Assembly: GCF_047948215.1 (NCBI RefSeq) | Contig: NC_134464.1 | Coordinates: 34,533,020 to 34,597,019 of the forward strand | Length of the DNA stretch: 64,000 nt | Direction of reading: 5' to 3' | Origin: Lycorma delicatula | Taxonomy: Eukaryota > Arthropoda > Insecta > Hemiptera > Fulgoridae | In this document: one piece after another, positions 57,470 through 64,000 of the stretch | How the letters are laid out: every line of letters begins with the position of its first letter | Position numbering within the stretch: the stretch's first letter is position 1 | Position numbers and translations under genes: made by a program | The notes under the pieces: generated by a model | Told to the model about the DNA's origin: nothing | Databases searched by the model: none | The model's input: the letters and a program-made list of their open reading frames with translations, nothing else

Positions 57470-57895
57470 CTTCCCCTTCTAAGATCCAAATATTTCATTA
57501 ATTAAAATTTCATTTGGCTATAACTCTGGAACCAATGAAAATAAGTTCTACTTATGAAATATCGTTGAAAAGCTCTCAGTGAGGACTTATTACTGCAGTT
57601 AAGAAAAAGTCCAAAATCAAAATTTTGTTTAGATTTTGGACACCTTTAGTTCAGTTGATTGCAATCAAAAGGGGAGGTGCATAACTAGAACTTACAATAG
57701 CCCTAAATCCAAAATTCCAACAACCTACGGCTAACCGTTTTTGAATTATGCGAGATAAATACGTACATTTAGACGTCACGCCGAAACTAATAAAATGGAT
57801 TCAGGAATGGTCAAATTGGATATTTCCAATCTGAAAATTGAATTTTTTTGCGATAGCAATACTTCCTTTACTTCATACAAGGAAGTAAAATCAGG
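57470..57895 (+). repeat. 420-bp dispersed repeat, copy 2
   Basis: Second copy of the repeat at 46395-46815, with about one-fifth of positions different by eye, ending CAATACTTCCTTTACTTCAT then ACAAGGAAGTA. Confidence 0.75.
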
Positions 57896-58344
57896 TAAAT
57901 CAGGTCTCTTTGTAGTTTGTGATTTATAAGATAATATTAAAAGCATTCTTAAACAATGAAAATAATGTATTGTTTTACAATAAAAAGGGACATTAATGTG
58001 TCGTTTTACGTTATTTATTCCAATCTTATAGCTGTGACGCTAGTAAATCACCGAAAGTCCAAAGAGGTATCAATCAGAATTGATTTCTCTGAAAGTATTT
58101 ATATATTCACTATAAAGTTAGTCTCTTTGGTAAACAGAATGAAAGTGTCATTTGTTATGACACTTATAGGTTGATTTGGATTTCAATGGGCTTGGCATGT
58201 TGATATGCAACCGTATGTTTGGTTGTATTTTTATGGGAAGCCACTTCATTTTCACTTTACATATTTTTATTAGCCAAGAATGAGTAGATAGCTTAATACA
58301 CGGATAAGAAACGAACTGCTCCAGAATTTGTATTTACAGAATGG

Positions 58345-60385
58345 TCCATAAGTAGTAGACCATACGCGTCGTAACATCTAGAACTGTATGCACGAAGAGA
58401 AAACAGATGACTTATTTTAAAAAACAAACCCTCTTTAATATCAGTTCTTCATTGTGCAATCAATTTGCATGCCATTAGCATCAATACAGGCCTGTAATCG
58501 TAAAGACACATTTTCACACGATTTTGCTCACAATTAACGAGGAACAACAGTAAATTCCTCAGTAATCAGATTTTTCAGGTTCTGTAAGGTGTTGATGTTG
58601 CAGGAATATATTTTGTCCTTTATATAGCCCTAAAGAAAAACTTGTGGTGGTGTGAGGTCAGGAGAGCGAGCCGACCATTCGATTGGCCCGCGACGTCCGA
58701 TCCAACGTCAGGGAATGCCTGGTCCAATCGATTCTGTACTGTTGTGGCATAATAAGGGGGAGCTCCATCCTGTTTCCAACACATCCACCGATCAAAGAGA
58801 TCTCTCTCTTGGGGTAAAGGGTAAATCGTATCTCTAATGAGCTCCAGGTAATTCTCACCATTGACGCCATCTTCAAAGAAGAAAGGGTCAATGACTCCTT
58901 GGTACGTAAAAATTCTTCAGACCATGACTTTTATCATCGTATTCGACTTTTATCATCGCACCGCATTTGGATTCGACTTATGCCGGCAATGGCAGCTCGT
59001 AGCTAAAATTAGAGGGAGTGCTGCTCCAGAAAACTTTTTTTAGACCTTTTCTAGACAATGGTTAAAATTTTCTGTAAAATAAAAGAACCGAAAAAAAACG
59101 AATCAAATAGAATAACTGGAAGCAGGATAACAATCTAATTTTACACTTTATCACATTCAACAATATGGTACACGGTTTTAAAGCTCATTGTGAATAACCG
59201 ATTTCGTTCAACGGAATAAATAATAAAATGACAATACACATAATATTATTTAGTATTATTAGATAATAACTTAATAAAATGTCCGCTTAAAGACACTATA
59301 GTCCAATGGTGCTTAATTTAAATTTCTATGTAAACAGAAACACGTGTGTTGTTGGTATGTAGATTATCAACAACCTCTCCGGTAACTCAAAAAATTGCAC
59401 ATTTTGTTTTAAACAAAGAAAGTTTAATTAACGTAATTATAAATTTCACAAATAGTAAAAAGAAAAATGGACTGTATCACATGCACCTACATACAATAAC
59501 ACAACAATATGCAATATAATAAGAAGAAAAGACGTGGACGGCTAGTCATCCCTACCACCGCCACTCCAGAAGCGCGCTGCCTTCACATTGGTAGGGAGGA
59601 CCAGATAAGACTAAACAAAATTCATAATTATTTTTTATTAATTACCTTCTCTTTCGCCCTTCCAACGTGTTTTTGGACAAATTTGGCAAAACCCCTTGCT
59701 TTTCGCCATCTTCTGATCACTACTGAAAAAACAAGAAAACCACTTTCATATTCCTTCCATCGACTAAACTAGAAAAGGGAACGATCAAGGAACGTTTCAT
59801 ACTCATGCGGAGTAAAAAAACCACCAACAAGCCAGGGTTGGCACTGCAGGAGCGACAGAGCTTCTGTACCTCGTAGCCTCGCGTGCAGCTTCCTATGTGC
59901 GCGTGTGCACATCAGTCAAACACCACGCCGCTGGAACTGTGAAGCGCACAGTTCTATACAAAAACTTTTGCATCTTTTTCATAAACTGGGGGATGGCACT
60001 GTCATTAAGATTAAGGATTATATATTGTACAAGTACAAAGAAAGAATTAAAGAAAAAAGGACTCATTATATTAAATGTTATCGATAATATTAAATGGAAA
60101 TAGGTGGTGCTGCAGTTCCACAGTGCCTATACGCGAGCCATCACTGCTACCGGACTGGTGAAATTTGGTTTCTTCAGTCCACAACACATTCTGTTCCAAC
60201 TGTGGGTCCTCTTCCAACTTGGTAAGCTAATCTTCAGCAAACTGCAGGCGGCGATCAGTAAAAAAAAAAACTTTTTAGAACATTGCAATATGACACATTT
60301 GCTATATGTTAACAATTAAGCCCGTCAGAAATTGCAGTTCCGCAAGACGTTATGGCGATTCAATCTGTAGTCCTACTACTTATGG
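58345..60385 (-). mobile_element. Tc1-like transposon with terminal repeats, interrupted by about 1 kb
   Basis: The left end CCATAAGTAGTAGAC (58347-58361) is mirrored at the right by GTCCTACTACTTATGG (60370-60385). On the minus strand the N-proximal part (60080-60300) reads RRLQFAEDQLTKLEEDPQLE then QNVLWTEETKFHQSG. The C-proximal part (58430-58900) reads GENYLELIRDTIYPLPQERD-type text, CWKQDGAPPYYATTVQNRLD and QAFPDVGSDVAGQSNGRLAL with ending LQNLxNxITEEF. The QDGAPPHY and 'AGQSNGR' (for GPVEWP) blocks show a Tc1-like DDE enzyme. The first catalytic D (TDES) is E in WTEET. Between 59040 and 60060 lies unrelated DNA. Confidence 0.75.
59040..60060. other. Insert inside the Tc1-like element, unclassified
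   Basis: An AT-rich left half is followed by a GC-rich stretch at about 59525-59955 (GACGTGGACGGCTAGTCATC; CAACAAGCCAGGGTTGGCAC; GCGCGTGTGCACATCAGTCA). It separates the two halves of the transposase. No coding homology was found. A short tandem duplication, CGACTTTTATCATCG twice, lies just to its left at about 58925-58960. Confidence 0.4.
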
Positions 60386-61074
60386 TCTCTCCGCAGATTT
60401 TTATATTTATATTTGAAATTCAAATAGATTAAACATATTTTCTTAAAATTCTAATTCTGAGGATTATGACGGTTTTTTTAATCAGTCTTTATGAATTCCT
60501 TAAAATATTAATAAAAGATCTCCTGAAATGTTAATTTAATTAAATTAAAATGAATATATAAATTATTTTGAAATGTCATCATTGTTTTCATTGTATATAT
60601 ATTAAAAAAGAGATAGACTTTCATAACAATAATAAAAAGGAAAATTTAAATAAGGCTTATGTCCGATATGTGAAATAGAATGAATTTAGTGTGTCAGTAT
60701 TCACTCAATACATACTATATTTTACATCCTCCACGTGTTTTAGTTCACATAAATATCGGATGGATGAGGAAGGCGTGGTTATTATATGTTTCTTTTAACG
60801 ATTATGGAAATGCGTGAGGTTTGGGCGACACAAAATTATTCGACACGGTTTACTCTCCTCCGATCCAACAGTTATTTTAAAATTGTATGCGTCCTTTTTT
60901 ACCGTATATTATACACTTGTAGGTTGGAAGTATACTGCGGTAACTGATTCAAAAAGAAAAATATGTTATTCTATACCATGGCTATACCTACCATCTTATG
61001 ATGTAACCAAGAGACTAAATAAACAATTAAAAAAATAATAAATAAAGCATTAGTTGATTCAGTAAACAATAAAC
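60386..61074. other. AT-rich DNA, no gene seen
   Basis: A 74-codon plus ORF (60814-61038) has no recognisable motif and ends in a lysine-rich AT tail. Confidence 0.3.
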
Positions 61075-61300
61075 AGGCTAAAATTTACATTCATTAATTA
61101 AAAAAACATAATAATAATAATAATAATAATAGTAAAGATAAAATTCAAAGAAATATTTATATAATAAACTATAATTTATATTCATTAAAAGGTTTGGAAA
61201 GTCGATAGTCATTTAATAATTACCTTTATTAAAAATTATGTACTATTAACTTTTATCCGAAAAGAAATTCTTGTGGTTGTTTTAAACCACTTTTCTATTT
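61075..61300 (+). repeat. Dispersed 200-bp repeat, copy 2, with (ATA)n
   Basis: It matches 56855-57065. The copy is interrupted by an expanded ATA microsatellite at about 61108-61131. Confidence 0.65.
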
Positions 61301-61344
61301 TCAAGTTCTTATAAATTTTTGAGATTGAAACTTGTACTTGGGAT

Positions 61345-61455
61345 ATGGAAATGAAATTTTGTAGCATATGAAAAATTCCAGGCCTGACTGGAATTTGAAC
61401 CCGGGTCCTCCGGATGAAAGATCGATATGTTACCAATCTGCCACGGAGATCGGCT
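61345..61455 (-). repeat. Second tRNA-derived SINE family, head present
   Basis: On the minus strand: GCCGATCTCCGTGGCAGATT, then CTTTCATCCGGAGGACCCGG and GTTCAAATTCCAGTCAGGCC. It has a tRNA-like start, a near-perfect B box (GGTTCAAATTC) and the same post-B-box phrase (ATTTTTCATATGCTACAAA) as the 50716 copy. The anticodon arm does not fold as a normal tRNA. Confidence 0.7.
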
Positions 61456-62110
61456 AAATTATTTTAGATATTTCTCTTTTTTACAAAATATCTAAAAAAA
61501 GAACTTTATTACTTCTTAAAATAAAAAAATAAGCTGACAAGTTTTTATGCTTTCCCAGCATTTTTTATTTATTCTTATGTAGTGGAAAAATAATTCATGA
61601 AAAATGTTTTAAAAAATTCAGAAAATCAATGTTTTAATTTTTGTTTACTCCCGTACTTCAAAATAACCTCCCAAGGAAAGTTTATGGTTTGTCTACGTTT
61701 CCCATTTAAACGGAATTAACTAAAAAAAATTCAAGAGAAAAATTTACAAGCGATAAAAAGTTAACTAAAATTTCTTTTTTTTGAGGGATTGAGTAATTTT
61801 ATTGTAATATTATAAATTAAATTTATTATTTAAACATTTAGTAGTATTAAAAGTTAAAATAAACAAAAAAAGTTTAAAAAAAATATAAGATCGATTTTTT
61901 AAATTTTGATCAACTCACCGACTCCAATATTACCCCCGAAGTATCTTTTTTGGGTCACTTGAACTACTATTCTGATAGGAATACATAAAAACAAAAATTC
62001 GGTTAAAAGATATGCAATAAATAAAAAGATAACTTTTGTTATATTTTGGGGAGAATTTTGAGGCAAATCTTTTTTACATGCACGCATGTACTAGTTTAAT
62101 GCAAAGTGTT
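61456..62110. other. AT-rich DNA, no gene seen
   Basis: Nothing recognised. Confidence 0.35.
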
Positions 62111-62114
62111 CGTT

Positions 62115-62885
62115 TTGTATCAGTTTAATGCAAACTAGTTTTTCACGCCCACTTACAGTTTCATAAAATGATTGTCGTGCAGCAGTTAAATGAACGTGAC
62201 TGGATTAGCCGTATTTCTTCTTGCCATGCTATTATGGAAAATGTTTCAGTGATCGATTGTGCTATCAAGTGACGAAGCCCATTTTTATTTATCGGATGGT
62301 GTTAAAAAACAAAATTTTCGATGTTGAGCAGAAAATAAGCCCTACAAGTTCATGAGCACCCTCTGCATTCTGATCGTTATACAGTTTGGTGCTGAATTTG
62401 GAATAAAGGGCCATCATTTTTTGAGGAAGAAAACCAGTCAGTTACAGTAAAATCCAAGCGTTATGTAAAAATGTTACGGGACTTCTTGCTACGAAGACTT
62501 AATAAACACGGAAATCAAGCCAAACATTTATGGTTTCAACAAGATGGGCCACTGCTCGCTCACACAGCAAGATGATCAGTGAATTTCTTCAGCGAAATAT
62601 TTCCCGGACGTCTTATTTTACAACGAGGAGACATCCCATGGCCTGTAAGGTTACCCGATCTTGCAGCATGTGATTTTATCTTTGGGGACATCTGTAAAGG
62701 CTGAAATCTTTAAACAGAAGCCCAAAACCCTTGATCATTTAAAAATTGCTAGTCATCAAAAAATCACTACAATACCATTGGAAATGGCATGAAAAGTAAT
62801 GCGAAATTTCAAGGATAGGTTAAAGACTTGTAGTGAGAGTGAATCTCGGAATATGAACGACATAATTTTAAAACTTAATAAAAGG
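62115..62885 (+). pseudogene. Tc1-like transposase pseudogene
   Basis: Plus strand, several frames: SDEAHFYLSDGVKKQNFRC-like text (about 62265-62325; the frame is broken at CQVTKP), SSCHAIMENVSVIDC, HEHPLHSDRYTVWC, FFEEENQSVTVKSKRYVKML then RDFLLRRLNKHGNQAKHLWF and QQDGPLLAHTAR. Then FPGRLILQRGDIPWPVRLPD, LAACDFIFGDI and MRNFKDRLKTCSESESRNMN. These are the blocks of an arthropod Tc1-like transposase ('SDEAHF', 'HSxxVTVWC', 'FQQDGATxHT', 'PGRxIxxxGDxPWPxRSPDLxxxDFFLWG'). The catalytic-region Asps are readable, but at least five frame changes or stops kill the gene. Confidence 0.82.
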
Positions 62886-64000
62886 GAATTGAAAATAAAT
62901 GGCAAAAAATGTTCTTTCAGAATAATTAAATTTTTTTACAATCTTGTGATATCTATTTTATTTACATTTGAAATCGGGGAGTTCTTTTGCTCTTTATGAT
63001 AATTATAAATTTTTTCTATTTTTTTTTTTTTTTTTTTTTAAATCAATACCTGTTTTGAATGAACCACATAATGCTTTCTTTTGTTCCGAGCACTTTTCCA
63101 TTTTGTGTGTGTTCTCGTCTTTACTGGGTGCATTTTATTCTTGTTCTTTTCTTCTGGAAAACTTCACATGTTTTGAGTTTTTAACCCTACATCTCTATAA
63201 TAAATAAATGAGATCATAAAAGTGATAGTTTTTAGATTTGTTACTGGAAAAAAGTTTGAATAATTAATCTATATGGAAATAGTAAAAAATGTCAGCAATA
63301 TCGTTATCAATTTTTATTTATTACTTTAATTAACTTTTAGAAAAAACATACGGCCAGATATTTTTTAAATAGATCTAAAATTATGTTAAGTGATGATTAA
63401 AAATTACATGAAACCAAAATTTATGTATAATATATAACTTTATTATTACTACTACCACATTATTTTACTAATCTTAAAAAAAAAGAAAATCATTTTAGCT
63501 TAAGAAAAAATGTTGAAAAAGTGTTAAGTTAGATAAAAAAAGAAGTAGAAAAAAGTAGATGTAGATTTATGTCATGTCAAATAAATTTTAAGATAGTTAG
63601 AATTTAGCGACCTAATTATAATACGGAAATATTACGGTATCGTTAACAGATATTACAGGATGAATATTCCTGCGTGGGATAACAAAATTGTGTCAATGAT
63701 AAATTGAATTGTCGTTTTTTATCATTAAAATTTCTTTTCTGAGAATTCATTTTATTTGATGAAATGTTTAAAAATGTTCCAGTTGCATTCTTATTTACGT
63801 TAATATTATGAAAGATAAATATATTTAAAAAGTACATTTATCATAACTTATATATCAAGCAATTTATTTCCTGATATTTATTTATTTAAAAATATTTTAC
63901 AAAGGCTCATTTTTATATATATATTTCATTAACATATATTTTTTTTATTACTACTGTGAATGGTTTAATAAATTTATCAAACATTTTCTTATGTGTGTTA
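62886..64000. other. AT-rich DNA to the right edge, no gene seen
   Basis: Includes a T18-19 run at about 63020-63038. No coding, repeat or RNA feature could be supported. Confidence 0.35.

Noticed and set aside
60814..61038. 74-codon plus-strand ORF with a membrane-like stretch
   Set aside because: No splice context, no recognised motif and an AT-driven lysine tail; best taken as chance.

Overview
This window looks like AT-rich insect nuclear DNA. The repeat content (R1-, I- and Jockey-type LINEs, mariner/Tc1 elements, a Penelope element and a dense tRNA-derived SINE family) fits an arthropod, and the exon sequences resemble a hemipteran-style gene cluster. The species assignment is inference only. 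There are no bacterial-type operons, no rRNA, no functional tRNA and no CRISPR array. Most open reading frames here are transposon debris or chance ORFs.

The only apparent host genes are two partial, tandem, same-strand paralogues of a small multi-pass membrane protein. Gene A has exons at 5667-5796 and 10486-10571; its upstream exons are not visible and probably lie left of the window. Gene B has exons at 27863-27948, 32930-33047 and 36698-36828; its first exon was not found. Exon order, splice phases (0, then 1) and long stretches of intron match between the two (about 1885-2580 with 29335-30003; 5480-5850 with 32740-33130; 10290-10485 with 36485-36697). They therefore arose by an old duplication with a unit of about 26-27 kb. 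Each copy has since acquired its own transposons, and gene B has lost the ancestral stop codon.

Layout: 1-1260 LINE remnants (R1 RT end, gag remnant); 2942-3248 SINE; 5667-10621 end of gene A with a mariner (7733-8691) in its last intron; 11640-15545 decayed I-type LINE; 16171-16452 SINE; 16770-18080 pyrimidine-rich repeat; 18995-19832 Penelope-like element; 20017-20374 SINE placed on an older SINE tail; 21990-23570 decayed LINE; 24104-27373 nearly full-length LINE with an 11-bp target duplication; 27863-36828 gene B, whose introns hold a transposase-like pseudogene, a Tc1-like element and a piggyBac C-terminus.

The right half (37-64 kb) has no host exon that I can see. It holds SINEs, a 0.55-kb Tc1-like element with terminal repeats, an R1-type LINE end, a 316-bp unclassified retroposon with a perfect 15-bp target duplication, paired repeats, several mariner and LINE fragments, a Jockey LINE split by a SINE and adjoining an uncharacterised arthropod protein family, and two further Tc1-like transposase pseudogenes. 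No exotic system such as a defence island or toxin locus was found. The best leads are the tandem membrane-protein paralogues, the SINE family with its 18-bp palindrome and alternative tails, the 316-bp retroposon, and the two poorly described multicopy protein families.
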